A DNA stretch of 36,225 nucleotides from an uncultured Caryophanales bacterium (GTDB lineage Bacteria; Bacillota_I; Bacilli_A; Izemoplasmatales; Hujiaoplasmataceae): contig CALGNF010000177.1 in assembly GCA_937958685.1 (NCBI GenBank), positions 1-36,225 of the forward strand. The letters run 5' to 3'. Positions 20,910 through 29,597 of the stretch are shown here, piece by piece. Both the position numbers and the translations under genes were made by a program. The notes below the pieces were generated by a model, which was not told the origin of the DNA, made no database searches, and saw only the letters and a list, made by a program, of their open reading frames with translations. Numbering within the stretch: position 1 is the stretch's first letter; the number at the start of each line of letters is the position of its first letter.

Positions 20910-22937
20910 GTGAAGCAAACGACAACCATCGATCTCGGGACGATTTTCACCGAACTTCCCGACTATCCCACATTTGTCTCCAACGTTCGCCGCGCACCGA
21001 AACGGGAAATGAACCTCACCGATGCGGATGTCGCCCTGGCACTGAAAAACGCGCTTCGCTACATCCCCAAGCGGTGGCATGAAACCCTTGTCGAGGAGTT
21101 CCTCGAGGAACTGATGACGCGTGGGCGCATCTATGGCTACCGCTTCCGTCCCCAAGGACGGATCTGGGGCCGGCCCCTCAACGAATATCGGGGCAAGACC
21201 GTCGAGGGCAAGGCTTTCCAGGTCATGATCGACAACAATCTCGATTTCGAGGTCGCGCTTTATCCTTATGAACTCGTGACATACGGCGAAACCGGAGCGG
21301 TCATGCAAAACTGGATGCAATACCATCTGGTCAAAAAGTACCTGGAGATCATGAATCAAAACCAAACGCTGGTGATGATCTCCGGGCATCCCTTGGGACT
21401 TTTTGACGCACATGAACATTCGCCGCGCGTCCTGATGACCAATGGACTGATGATCGGCCAATTCGACAATCTCCACCATTTCAACCGGGCAGCGGCCTTG
21501 GGAGTTGCCAACTACGGCCAGATGACCGCCGGCGGCTGGATGTATATCGGCCCGCAAGGGATCGTGCACGGCACCTATTCGACATTGCTGAATGCGGGTA
21601 GAAGCAAACTGGGAATTCCCGCCGACAGCGATCTGGCAGGCCGCCTGTTCGTTTCCTCCGGTCTTGGCGGCATGTCGGGAGCCCAAGGCAAGGCGATCGA
21701 GATCGCCGGTGGCGTCGGCATCATCGCCGAAGTCGATCACTCCCGGATCAATACCAGAAAAGACCAAGGCTGGGTGAGTATCATCGCCGATACGCCCAAG
21801 GCCGCCTTTGCGGCCGCAAAAGCGGCGACCACGGCCAAGAAGCCGCTCGCCATCGCTTATGCTGGCAATATTGTCGACCTTTTGGAATATGCTGTCAGGA
21901 ACCAGATTCACATCGACCTTTTGTCAGACCAGACCAGTTGCCATGCCGTTTACGAGGGTGGTTACTGCCCGGCCGGAATCACCTTCGCCGAACGAACAGA
22001 ATTGCTTGCCACTGATCATGAGCGCTTCTGTGAGCTTGTGAATGCCAGCTTGGCAAGACATTTTGCCGCCATCGGCAAACTCATCGCCAACGGGACCTAT
22101 TTCTTTGACTATGGCAACAGTTTTCTCAAGGCGATTTACGATTCCGGCATCACCGACATCTGCAAGAACGGGGAAAACGATCTCGATGGTTTCATCTGGC
22201 CGAGTTATGTCGAGGACATCATGGGACCGATCCTCTTTGATTATGGCTATGGCCCCTTCCGCTGGGTCTGCTTAAGCGGCAAGGACGAGGATCTGGATAG
22301 AACCGATCACGCGGCGATGGCGATGATCGACAAAGAGCGTCGATTTCAAGACCTCGACAATTATCTGTGGATCAAGAACGCGAAACAAAACAAGCTCGTT
22401 GTCGGCACCAAAGCCAGGATCCTCTACCAGGATGCCTATGGCCGGCTCAAGATTGCGCTCAAATTCAATGAGATGGTGCGCTTGGGCGTGGTCGGGCCAA
22501 TCATGCTCGGCCGCGATCATCATGACACCGGCGGCACCGATTCGCCGTTTAGGGAAACAGCGAACATCAAGGACGGATCCCAGATCATGGCCGAAATGGC
22601 AACCCAGATCGCTCTTGGCAACAGCGCCCGCGGAATGAGCCTGGTCACGCTCCACAACGGAGGCGGTGTCGGGATCGGCAAGGTCGTCAACGGTGGTTTC
22701 GGGATGGTGCTCGACGGCTCGGAAAGGGTCGATCAGATCTTAAGAGGCGCCATGGTCTTCGATGTCATGGGCGGTGTTGCAAGACGCGCCTGGGCACGAA
22801 ACCCAAATGCCATTGCGACCGTGACGGAGTTCAACACCATGGACAATAACGCTCTGATCAGCCTGCCGTCTATCGCCGATGACGAACTGATTGCCAAGGC
22901 TATCGGAAAATATCAGAACAGAAAGGAATCAGAATGA
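20910..22937 (+). CDS. hutU: Urocanate hydratase (long form)
   Basis: This 675-residue cytoplasmic enzyme is the second step, converting urocanate to 4-imidazolone-5-propionate with NAD+ as an electrophilic cofactor. Recognisable parts are SGHPLGLF, TNGLMIGQFDN, YGQMTAGGWMYIGPQGIVHGT, SSGLGGMSGAQGKAIEIAGG (the Rossmann-like NAD-binding segment), DLLSDQTSCH, and RDHHDTGGTDSPFRET with HNGGGVGIGK near the end. Classical HutU is about 555 residues; this one belongs to the longer type. The GTG at 20910 is preferred because AAGGGGG (20896-20902) is spaced seven bases from it; the ATG at 20904 touches that site. It overlaps the end region of hutH and the start of ftcD. Confidence 0.96.
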   Translation: MKQTTTIDLGTIFTELPDYPTFVSNVRRAPKREMNLTDADVALALKNALRYIPKRWHETLVEEFLEELMTRGRIYGYRFRPQGRIWGRPLNEYRGKTVEGKAFQVMIDNNLDFEVALYPYELVTYGETGAVMQNWMQYHLVKKYLEIMNQNQTLVMISGHPLGLFDAHEHSPRVLMTNGLMIGQFDNLHHFNRAAALGVANYGQMTAGGWMYIGPQGIVHGTYSTLLNAGRSKLGIPADSDLAGRLFVSSGLGGMSGAQGKAIEIAGGVGIIAEVDHSRINTRKDQGWVSIIADTPKAAFAAAKAATTAKKPLAIAYAGNIVDLLEYAVRNQIHIDLLSDQTSCHAVYEGGYCPAGITFAERTELLATDHERFCELVNASLARHFAAIGKLIANGTYFFDYGNSFLKAIYDSGITDICKNGENDLDGFIWPSYVEDIMGPILFDYGYGPFRWVCLSGKDEDLDRTDHAAMAMIDKERRFQDLDNYLWIKNAKQNKLVVGTKARILYQDAYGRLKIALKFNEMVRLGVVGPIMLGRDHHDTGGTDSPFRETANIKDGSQIMAEMATQIALGNSARGMSLVTLHNGGGVGIGKVVNGGFGMVLDGSERVDQILRGAMVFDVMGGVARRAWARNPNAIATVTEFNTMDNNALISLPSIADDELIAKAIGKYQNRKESE

Positions 22938-23905
22938 TGAAGATCGTGGAATCGGTACCGAATTTCAGCGAAGGTCGGGATCATGACAAGATAGCGAGGA
23001 TCATGGCGGTGTTTGCCGATCATCCCGAAATCAAGGTCGTGAACGTTGAACCGGACGCGGATTACAACCGGACGGTGGTGACGCTGCTTGGCGAAGGCGA
23101 AAAAATGATTGCGGCGCTCCTCGATTTCGTCGGGAAAGTCCGCGATGAAATCGACCTCAATCATCACCAGGGACAGCATCCACGCATGGGCGCCGTCGAT
23201 GTGATCCCCTTCATCCCGGTCGCCAACGTCCAGATGAAGGAATGCGTCGCCTATGCCGAAACCCTGGGCAAACTAATCAGCGAACAATACGAAGTTCCCG
23301 TCTTCCTCTACGCCGAAGCTGCCAGAGACGAAGTAAGAGAAGCGCTTCCCAACATCCGCAAGGGCGAGTTTGAGGGCATGAAAGAGAAAATAAAAGATCC
23401 CGTTTGGCATCCGGATTTCGGAAAGCCGGAAATCCATCCGACTTTCGGCGCCGTCGCCGTCGGCGCCAGGCAATTTCTGATCGCCTACAACATCGATCTT
23501 TCCACCAATGATGAAAGCATTCCGCAAGCGATCGCCAAAACGATCAGGAAGTCAAGCGGCGGCTTCCAGTCGGTCCAAGCCGGTCCGGCGACCTTGGAGC
23601 AGCGCGGACATGTGCAGGTGACGATGAACATCCTCGACCACAAAAAGAATCCGCTTTATCGGATCTACGAAACGGTCAAGATGGAAGCCAGACGCTACCA
23701 TGTCGAAGTGACGGGGGCGGAGATCATCGGCTTGCTTCCCCGCGAGGCGCTCGAAAAATCGCTCGAGTACTACTTCGCCGTGGCCGGCCTCCAGACGAAT
23801 CCCAAAAATCTTTCCATCGCGGAGTTGGCCGAGGCCGCCGTCTCGTTCTTGAAACTGCGGGATTTTTCCGCCGACAAGCTCATCGAGTCATTTCTCGAGG
23901 TTTGA
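22934..23905 (+). CDS. ftcD: Glutamate formimidoyltransferase
   Basis: This 323-residue cytoplasmic enzyme transfers the formimino group of N-formimino-L-glutamate to tetrahydrofolate, releasing glutamate. It starts with the family signature ESVPNFSEGRD, followed by HPEIKVVNVEPDADYNRTVVTLLG, the conserved NHHQGQHPRMGAVDVIPFIP block containing catalytic histidines, and HPTFGAVAVGARQFLIAYNI. It corresponds to the transferase half of the animal bifunctional protein; the cyclodeaminase half is the separate gene at 25177. It uses the folate route instead of HutG or HutF. The start overlaps the hutU stop, with AAAGGA seven bases upstream. Confidence 0.96.
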   Translation: MMKIVESVPNFSEGRDHDKIARIMAVFADHPEIKVVNVEPDADYNRTVVTLLGEGEKMIAALLDFVGKVRDEIDLNHHQGQHPRMGAVDVIPFIPVANVQMKECVAYAETLGKLISEQYEVPVFLYAEAARDEVREALPNIRKGEFEGMKEKIKDPVWHPDFGKPEIHPTFGAVAVGARQFLIAYNIDLSTNDESIPQAIAKTIRKSSGGFQSVQAGPATLEQRGHVQVTMNILDHKKNPLYRIYETVKMEARRYHVEVTGAEIIGLLPREALEKSLEYYFAVAGLQTNPKNLSIAELAEAAVSFLKLRDFSADKLIESFLEV

Positions 23906-25165
23906 ATGATGCCGGCCGACCTCCTCATCCACAGCATCAAGCAACTCTACACCCAAAACCACCTACCGCCTGTCAGGGGCAAGTGCATGAGCGATATCCG
24001 GATCATCGACGACGCCTACGTGGCGATCACCGGCGAGCGCATCTTGAGTTACGGCAGTGGCGATTACCGGGAACATCTTGGCGACGCCACGGTCATGATT
24101 GATGCCACGGGTTTGATCATGCTGCCGGGACTGATCGATTCCCATACACACCTCGTCCATGGCGGATCGCGTGAAGACGAGTTTTCCCTGAAGCTTCAGG
24201 GCGTGCCGTATCTGGAAATCTTGCGGCAAGGGGGCGGCATTCTGAACACGGTCGCCAAGACCAAGGCGGCCAGTTTTGCCGATTTGTACGCGCAAGCCCG
24301 GGATTCCCTCGATGAGATGTTGCTTTATGGTGTGACCACCATCGAGGCCAAATCCGGATATGGTTTGAATTTGGCAACGGAGATCAAGCAGTTGGAAGTG
24401 GCCAAAAAACTTGACCAGGATCATCCGATCGACATCATTTCAACCTACCTGGGCGCGCATGCGTTACCCAATGAATATCACAACGACAAGCCTGGATTCA
24501 TCGCCAAAGTCATCAAGGATTTGGGAGAAATCAAGCGACTGGGACTGGCTGATTACGTCGATGTCTTCTGCGAGAAGGGTATCTTCGAACTTGACGATAC
24601 CCGAGTGATCATTGAAAAGGCACGCGAACTCGGTCTCAAGCCCAGACTGCACGCCGACGAGATGCACACGCTCGGAGGGGCCGGACTCGGAATCGCCTAT
24701 CAAGCGGCGAGCGTCGACCACTTGATTGCCATCAGCGACACCGACATCGACAAACTAGGTTCAAGCAACACGATTGCCAATTTGCTGCCGGCGACATCAT
24801 TCTTCTTGAACAAGGACTATGCGCCGGCGCGCAAACTCATCGATCATGACGCCGCCGTCGCTATCGCCAGCGACTACAATCCGGGGTCGACGCCTTCGGA
24901 GAATTTCCAACTCACGATGCAACTCGCCGGCAATAAGCTCGGCATGTATCCCGCGGAGATTTTGACAGCTTCGACGATCAATCCGGCATTCAACCTGGCT
25001 CTGGCCGCTGACCGCGGCAGCATCCAAACCGGCAAGCGTGCCGATCTCGTCCTGATGAAAGCCAAGAACCTGGATTATCTGATCTATCATTATGGCATCA
25101 ACCATACGGTCCATGTCTTCAAAAACGGCAAGCAAGTCGTCAAAGACAGACACTTGATCTATTGA
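23906..25165 (+). CDS. hutI: Imidazolonepropionase
   Basis: This 419-residue cytoplasmic metal-dependent amidohydrolase is the third pathway step, hydrolysing imidazolone-5-propionate to N-formimino-L-glutamate. The metal-binding HxH is in LPGLIDSHTHLVHGGSREDEF, later ligands in HADEMHTLGGAG and DHLIAISDTD, and the C-terminal aspartate in AIASDYNPGSTPSENFQL. The EAKSGYGLN segment is typical of HutI. Length fits the family. It directly follows the ftcD stop, with CGAGG five bases before ATG 23906 (a second ATG at 23909 is equally possible). Gene order places ftcD before hutI, although its reaction comes after. Confidence 0.96.
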   Translation: MMPADLLIHSIKQLYTQNHLPPVRGKCMSDIRIIDDAYVAITGERILSYGSGDYREHLGDATVMIDATGLIMLPGLIDSHTHLVHGGSREDEFSLKLQGVPYLEILRQGGGILNTVAKTKAASFADLYAQARDSLDEMLLYGVTTIEAKSGYGLNLATEIKQLEVAKKLDQDHPIDIISTYLGAHALPNEYHNDKPGFIAKVIKDLGEIKRLGLADYVDVFCEKGIFELDDTRVIIEKARELGLKPRLHADEMHTLGGAGLGIAYQAASVDHLIAISDTDIDKLGSSNTIANLLPATSFFLNKDYAPARKLIDHDAAVAIASDYNPGSTPSENFQLTMQLAGNKLGMYPAEILTASTINPAFNLALAADRGSIQTGKRADLVLMKAKNLDYLIYHYGINHTVHVFKNGKQVVKDRHLIY

Positions 25166-25176
25166 AGGAGGTTGCG

Positions 25177-25824
25177 ATGAAACTTACACAGATGACCCTC
25201 ACCGATTTCGTCAATGAAATCGATTCGAAATCACCGACTCCCGGCGGCGGTTCGGTCAGCGCCCTCGCGGCGGCAATGGGGGCGGCACTCGCCCGGATGG
25301 TCGGCCATCTGACGATCGGCAGGAAACGATTTCTGGCCTTGGGTGAGGCGACCCAAAGCGAATTCACAACGTTGTTCAACGAAATAGCCCTCATCAAGGA
25401 CAGGCTCCTTGCCGCCGTCGATCTGGACACTGCAGCGTACAATGGAGTCATGGAAGCTTTTCGTCTGCCCAAGGAGACGGAAACGGAACAAAATCTTAGA
25501 AGCGCCGCGATTCAGGAAGCGACCGTCAAGGCAATCGAAGTGCCCCTGGCGGTGGCCAAGGAGTCTTTTGGCCTGCTCGAGAAGCTGGGCCCCCTCATTC
25601 TTCACGGCAATCCGAACACCTTGTCGGATGTAGGCGTCGGCGTGATGATGCTCGCAGGCGCGATCGAGGGCGCAGCCCTCAACGTCAAGATCAACCTTGC
25701 CGGTCTTTCAAACAAGCAAAACGCCCGCGATTATCAGCACGAAGTCGAAGTCTTGCTCGCAAAGACGATTCTCCTGAGGGATACCGTACTTCGCGACATT
25801 CACCAGCAGTTACGCATCGAATAG
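25177..25824 (+). CDS. fchA: Formimidotetrahydrofolate cyclodeaminase
   Basis: This 215-residue, mostly helical cytoplasmic enzyme converts 5-formimino-tetrahydrofolate to 5,10-methenyl-tetrahydrofolate and ammonia, feeding one-carbon metabolism. Family signature at the N-terminus: FVNEIDSKSPTPGGGSVSALAAAMGAAL, with the conserved PxPGGGSxxAL motif; later GNPNTLSDVGVGVMMLAGAIEGAALNVKIN matches the SDxxVAxxxAxxAxxGAxxNVxIN block. AAGGAGG at 25165-25171 fixes the ATG at 25177. It completes the pathway from histidine to glutamate, two ammonia and a C1-folate. Confidence 0.93.
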   Translation: MKLTQMTLTDFVNEIDSKSPTPGGGSVSALAAAMGAALARMVGHLTIGRKRFLALGEATQSEFTTLFNEIALIKDRLLAAVDLDTAAYNGVMEAFRLPKETETEQNLRSAAIQEATVKAIEVPLAVAKESFGLLEKLGPLILHGNPNTLSDVGVGVMMLAGAIEGAALNVKINLAGLSNKQNARDYQHEVEVLLAKTILLRDTVLRDIHQQLRIE

Positions 25825-25836
25825 GGAGGAATGAAC

Positions 25837-26481
25837 ATGCAATTCTTCATCGACACCGCCAATATCGACGAAATCAGAACCGCAAGCACCTGGGGAATCA
25901 TCGACGGAGTGACCACCAATCCATCCTTGATCGCCAGGGAAGGTAGGAACCTTGGGGAAACGATCAGGGAGATCACGACCTTGATCGACGGACCGATCAG
26001 CGCCGAAGTACAGGAAGCACCGGCGGAAGCGATGGTCAAGGAAGCGTTCAGCTTCGCCCAAATCCATCCGAACATCATCATCAAGGTTCCGATGACCTTT
26101 GAGGGCATCAAGGCGACCAAAACCTTGAGCGCCCACGGCATCAAAACCAACGTGACGCTCGTGTTCAGCGTCCCGCAGGCACTGATGGCCGCCAAGGCCG
26201 GCGCAACCTATGTATCGCCATTCATAGGTAGAATCGATGACTTCACCGCTTCGGAACGGGCGGGATCCGACCTGGTGGAGGATATCCGGATCGCCTTCGA
26301 TAATTATGGGATCGAAACCAAGATCATCGCCGCCTCGATCAGACACACGCAACACGTGACCCAGGCCGCGCTGGCGGGAGCTGATGTCGCCACCATCCCC
26401 TTCAGGGTCTTGCTGGACATGATTGAACATCCGCTGACGACCAAAGGGCTGGCAATCTTCAGGGATGCCGCCAAGAAGTAA
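25837..26481 (+). CDS. Transaldolase/fructose-6-phosphate aldolase family protein
   Basis: This 214-residue cytoplasmic TIM-barrel enzyme is of the small transaldolase (TalC/FSA) family. It begins [13 protein letters not shown], has GVTTNPSLI (24-32), the Schiff-base lysine in IIIKVPMT (K83), [29 protein letters not shown], and [25 protein letters not shown]. Members transfer or cleave dihydroxyacetone units (sedoheptulose-7-P/erythrose-4-P or fructose-6-P); the exact activity cannot be told from sequence. AGGGAGG at 25823-25829 supports ATG 25837 rather than the adjacent ATG 25831. It is the last gene before a terminator and is probably cotranscribed with the hut genes, without an obvious pathway link. 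Confidence 0.92.
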   Translation: MQFFIDTANIDEIRTASTWGIIDGVTTNPSLIAREGRNLGETIREITTLIDGPISAEVQEAPAEAMVKEAFSFAQIHPNIIIKVPMTFEGIKATKTLSAHGIKTNVTLVFSVPQALMAAKAGATYVSPFIGRIDDFTASERAGSDLVEDIRIAFDNYGIETKIIAASIRHTQHVTQAALAGADVATIPFRVLLDMIEHPLTTKGLAIFRDAAKK

Positions 26482-26502
26482 GGGAGCAATCCCTTTTTTT
26501 TG
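26480..26502 (+). terminator. Intrinsic terminator of the hut operon
   Basis: AAGGGA (26480-26485), a GCAA loop and TCCCTT (26490-26495), followed by a run of T residues, overlapping the stop codon of the transaldolase gene. Confidence 0.85.
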
Positions 26503-26553
26503 TGAGGAAATTTTGAATATTGCTGGTACCAGGCATTAACCGAGCCGGCTTCC

Positions 26554-26582
26554 TTGACATATGACACCCTGTCATATACAAT
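26554..26582 (+). promoter_or_regulatory. Promoter with embedded palindromic operator (tetR-ABC operon)
   Basis: TTGACA (26554-26559), 17 bases and TACAAT (26577-26582). The spacer is filled by a perfect palindrome, ATATGACA-CCC-TGTCATAT (26559-26577), eight-base arms with a three-base centre. It touches both hexamers, so a bound dimer would block RNA polymerase. The nearest candidate ligand is the TetR-type protein encoded 30 bp downstream. Confidence 0.85.
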
Positions 26583-26611
26583 AAAATCAGGTATGAGGGA
26601 GTTGGTTCAAA

Positions 26612-27235
26612 ATGCCGACGAAAACTTTCCATAATCTATCCCCCGAAAAAAAGCACAGGATTGCCGCAGCAGCCAGAAAAGAGTTTTCGGCATCACCTTT
26701 CGCCGAAGCCTCCATCAACCGGATTGTCAAGGAAGCGGGTATCTCCCGCGGCAGTTTCTATATGTATTTTGTGGACAAGTATGATCTTGTCTTCTTCCTG
26801 CTGGAAGACTTCAAAAGCAAGTTCCGCGCGGCAGTCACCACCATCGGCGAAACATCCAAGGGAAATCTTGGGAAGATGATGGGCGATCTTCACGACCTGT
26901 TCCATGAGGCGATGTCCGACAGCGACAACCGCAACTTCATCAGCAACTTCATGATCTTCTCCTTCTCAGAGAAGGCCTGGGAGCAGGCAGGCACCTGTTT
27001 TTCCGAAGAGCCTTTTGCCGATCTCAAGCATTATGTTCTGAACAACATCGATCGAGCGAACATCAAGGACAACTTCAAAGATGACCCGGAACTGATCGTC
27101 GACGCGGTGTTTCTGGCGCTCAAAAATGTGCTCGGACAGACCTTCATCGCCGGCTACGGGCGCGAGGAATCACATAAGCGATTTATAAGACAATTGCAGC
27201 TGATCCAATATGGATACTTAAGAAACGAGGAATGA
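26612..27235 (+). CDS. TetR/AcrR family transcriptional regulator
   Basis: This is a 207-residue DNA-binding protein. The N-terminal helix-turn-helix domain (about 8-55) has the family pattern: KKHRIAAAARKEFSASPFAEASINRIVKEAGISRGSFYMYFVDKYDLV, with the recognition helix GISRGSFYMYF. The C-terminal helical ligand/dimer domain is not diagnostic. A perfect palindrome inside its own promoter indicates autorepression, and the ABC exporter gene overlaps its stop codon, so it probably represses both until an exported compound binds. The ligand is unknown. GAGGGAG lies ten bases before the ATG. Confidence 0.92.
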   Translation: MPTKTFHNLSPEKKHRIAAAARKEFSASPFAEASINRIVKEAGISRGSFYMYFVDKYDLVFFLLEDFKSKFRAAVTTIGETSKGNLGKMMGDLHDLFHEAMSDSDNRNFISNFMIFSFSEKAWEQAGTCFSEEPFADLKHYVLNNIDRANIKDNFKDDPELIVDAVFLALKNVLGQTFIAGYGREESHKRFIRQLQLIQYGYLRNEE

Positions 27236-27237
27236 CC

Positions 27238-29451
27238 ATGCTAAAATTAATCGGAATTGACAAAAGCTATACCACCGGCACCTTCACCCAAAAAGCGCTT
27301 GACAACGTGACGCTTGACTTCCGCAAGAGTGAGTTCGTCACGGTGCTAGGCCCTTCCGGATGCGGCAAGACGACCCTGCTCAATATCATCGGCGGCCTTG
27401 ATCATTATGACCAAGGAGACCTGATCATCAGTGGAAAGTCCACCAAGGATTTCGCGGATACGGAATGGGACATGTACCGCAACAACTCAATCGGGTTCGT
27501 TTTCCAAAGCCACAACCTGATCCAACACCTGAGTGTTTTACAAAACGTCGAAATGGGCATGACGCTGAGCGGCGTTTCGGCACCCGAGCGCAAGAAAAGA
27601 GCCCAGGAAGTGCTGGAACAGGTCGGATTGAAGAATCACATGCATAAACGGCCGAATCAACTATCAGGCGGGGAATCGCAAAGAGTGGCGATCGCACGGG
27701 CGTTGGCAAACAATCCTGATGTCGTGCTGGCTGATGAACCGACCGGCTCGCTTGATTCTGTCACCAGTATTCAGATTCTCGACTTGATCAAGAGAATAGC
27801 AAAGGATCGTCTGGTCATCATGGTCACGCACAACGCGGAATTCGCCGAGCGCTACGCGACAAGGATCATCAGATTGAAAGACGGCAGCGTCATTGACGAC
27901 ACCAATCCGGTAAGAGAGCAAAAGGAACTCCATTCTGAATTCGCGCTCAAGAAAACGGCGATGAGTTTCGTCACCGCCGTGATATCCTCACTGAACAACA
28001 TCCGCACCAAACTTGGGCGCACGCTGCTAACGGCATTTGCCGGCAGCATCGGCATCATCGGCATCGCTTTGATCATGTCGCTTTCAAACGGCATGGACCA
28101 ACAGATTGCGAACTTCGAGAGGGACACGCTTTCCGGCTATCCAATCTCGATCACCGATTCCAAGTTTGATTTTCAAAAGATCAGGGAAATGCGCGAGGAG
28201 GATCTCCCCACCTATCCCGACACCGACTTCGCGACAATCTATGATGAAAACCGGCTCCAGCAGTACTTTTTGCCGAACATCATCACTAGCGACTATGTCG
28301 ACTATGTCAACGATTATGTCACCAATATCGCGCCGACACAGATCGTCGGCGTCAAGTATGTGCGCAAAATGAATTTGTCCTTGCTGCGCTATAACGAAGA
28401 TTCCGCCTCCTATACCCGGATCTACAATGAGTCGAAGATTTCCACACCACAGAATCCTGGGAGTGTCCTCGGTTTTGTTTCCAGCAGATTCACCTTGCTC
28501 CCCGACGGCGTGGTGTTCCAAGACAACTATGACCTTCTATATGGCACAATGCCGGCCAATGATTTGGATAACAACATGTTCCAGGTCGTGATCGTCGTTG
28601 ATGAGTACAACCGCATCTACCGCTCCACGCTCGAACGGTTGGGATACACCGTGGATGAACAGGAAGAATATCCCTTCGCCGATATCGTCGGCAAGACCTT
28701 CAAATTGTTTGTCGGTGTCTATGATGCGGACACATCCGATGTTTCGATGGCTCTTGATGTCGAAATCTCCGGGGTTGTCCGCAGCAAACAGGGATCCAAT
28801 GTCAACCTCTTCTACAACGGGTTTGGCTATACTTCGGATGTCGTCGATTATCTGGCGGATACTTATCCCGATGAGGTCGGCGACGTCAGCAGCATCTATA
28901 TATATCCCTTGAGTTTTGAGGACAAGGACGCGCTGAAGGTCTATCTCGACGCCTACAACGAAAGATTCGCCGCCGATAGTCCCGAAAAGGTCGATTATGT
29001 CGATCAGGCGGCGACCTTCACCTCGATGGCCAAGGGCATCGTCGACACGATCTCGATTGTCCTTGTCGCTTTCGCCTCGATCTCGCTCGTCGTTTCCTCG
29101 ATCATGATCGCGATCATCACCTACATCTCGGTGCTTGAGCGAATCAAAGAGATCGGCGTCCTGCGCGCCCTGGGGGCGCGAAAGAAAGATATTGCCCGGG
29201 TCTTCAATACCGAGAACATGCTGATCGGTCTGGGGGCTGGCATTGTCGGTATCCTGATCTCGGTTCTGCTCATCATTCCCATCAACATCATCATCGAGCA
29301 TCTGGCCGACATGGGCAATGTCGCGAAACTCTCGCCGGTCCACGCATTTGCCCTGATTGCGATCAGCGTGGTGCTCGCGCTTGTCGCCGGCTTGATTCCC
29401 GCGCGGATCGCTTCCAAGAAGGATCCCGTCGTTGCCTTGCGCACCGAATAG
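27238..29451 (+). CDS. MacB-like ABC transporter, ATPase fused to FtsX-type permease
   Basis: This 737-residue protein is a cytoplasmic ATPase domain (about 1-225) fused to a membrane part. ATPase motifs are Walker A GPSGCGKTT, the Q-loop in GFVFQSHNL, signature LSGGESQRVAIARAL, Walker B VVLADEPTGSLD, and H-loop MVTHNAEFA. The first membrane helix is near 265-285 (TLLTAFAGSIGIIGIALIMSL). A large outside domain (about 290-600) follows, then three helices with the FtsX-type sequence ISVLERIKEIGVLRALGARKKDI and a terminal LIPARIASKKDPVVALR. This is the topology of MacB/LolCD-type mechanotransmission exporters. It likely moves or extracts a peptide, antibiotic or lipid under TetR control. ATG 27238 is preferred over 27232, as CGAGGA is six bases upstream. 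Confidence 0.93.
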   Translation: MLKLIGIDKSYTTGTFTQKALDNVTLDFRKSEFVTVLGPSGCGKTTLLNIIGGLDHYDQGDLIISGKSTKDFADTEWDMYRNNSIGFVFQSHNLIQHLSVLQNVEMGMTLSGVSAPERKKRAQEVLEQVGLKNHMHKRPNQLSGGESQRVAIARALANNPDVVLADEPTGSLDSVTSIQILDLIKRIAKDRLVIMVTHNAEFAERYATRIIRLKDGSVIDDTNPVREQKELHSEFALKKTAMSFVTAVISSLNNIRTKLGRTLLTAFAGSIGIIGIALIMSLSNGMDQQIANFERDTLSGYPISITDSKFDFQKIREMREEDLPTYPDTDFATIYDENRLQQYFLPNIITSDYVDYVNDYVTNIAPTQIVGVKYVRKMNLSLLRYNEDSASYTRIYNESKISTPQNPGSVLGFVSSRFTLLPDGVVFQDNYDLLYGTMPANDLDNNMFQVVIVVDEYNRIYRSTLERLGYTVDEQEEYPFADIVGKTFKLFVGVYDADTSDVSMALDVEISGVVRSKQGSNVNLFYNGFGYTSDVVDYLADTYPDEVGDVSSIYIYPLSFEDKDALKVYLDAYNERFAADSPEKVDYVDQAATFTSMAKGIVDTISIVLVAFASISLVVSSIMIAIITYISVLERIKEIGVLRALGARKKDIARVFNTENMLIGLGAGIVGILISVLLIIPINIIIEHLADMGNVAKLSPVHAFALIAISVVLALVAGLIPARIASKKDPVVALRTE

Positions 29452-29454
29452 CAG

Positions 29455-29479
29455 AAACCGGTCTATGACCGGTTTTTTT
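29455..29479 (+). terminator. Intrinsic terminator of the tetR-ABC operon
   Basis: AAACCGGTC (29455-29463) and GACCGGTTT (29467-29475) around TAT, followed by T residues to 29479. Confidence 0.92.
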
Positions 29480-29532
29480 GTGGCTTGATCCTACTTGGAC
29501 GAAAAAATATCATCTTCTGTCTTCGACACGAA

Positions 29533-29566
29533 TTGTCTATACTTTGAATACCAGGTATGATATAAT
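29533..29566 (+). promoter_or_regulatory. Promoter of the cyclase-like/SPT-like operon
   Basis: TTGTCT (29533-29538), 17 bases, TATGAT (29556-29561), overlapped by an extended -10, TGATATAAT (29558-29566). Transcription would start about 25-30 bases before ATG 29598. Confidence 0.7.
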
Positions 29567-29597
29567 ACGAAATCATGAAAAACAAAGGGGTGGTCAG

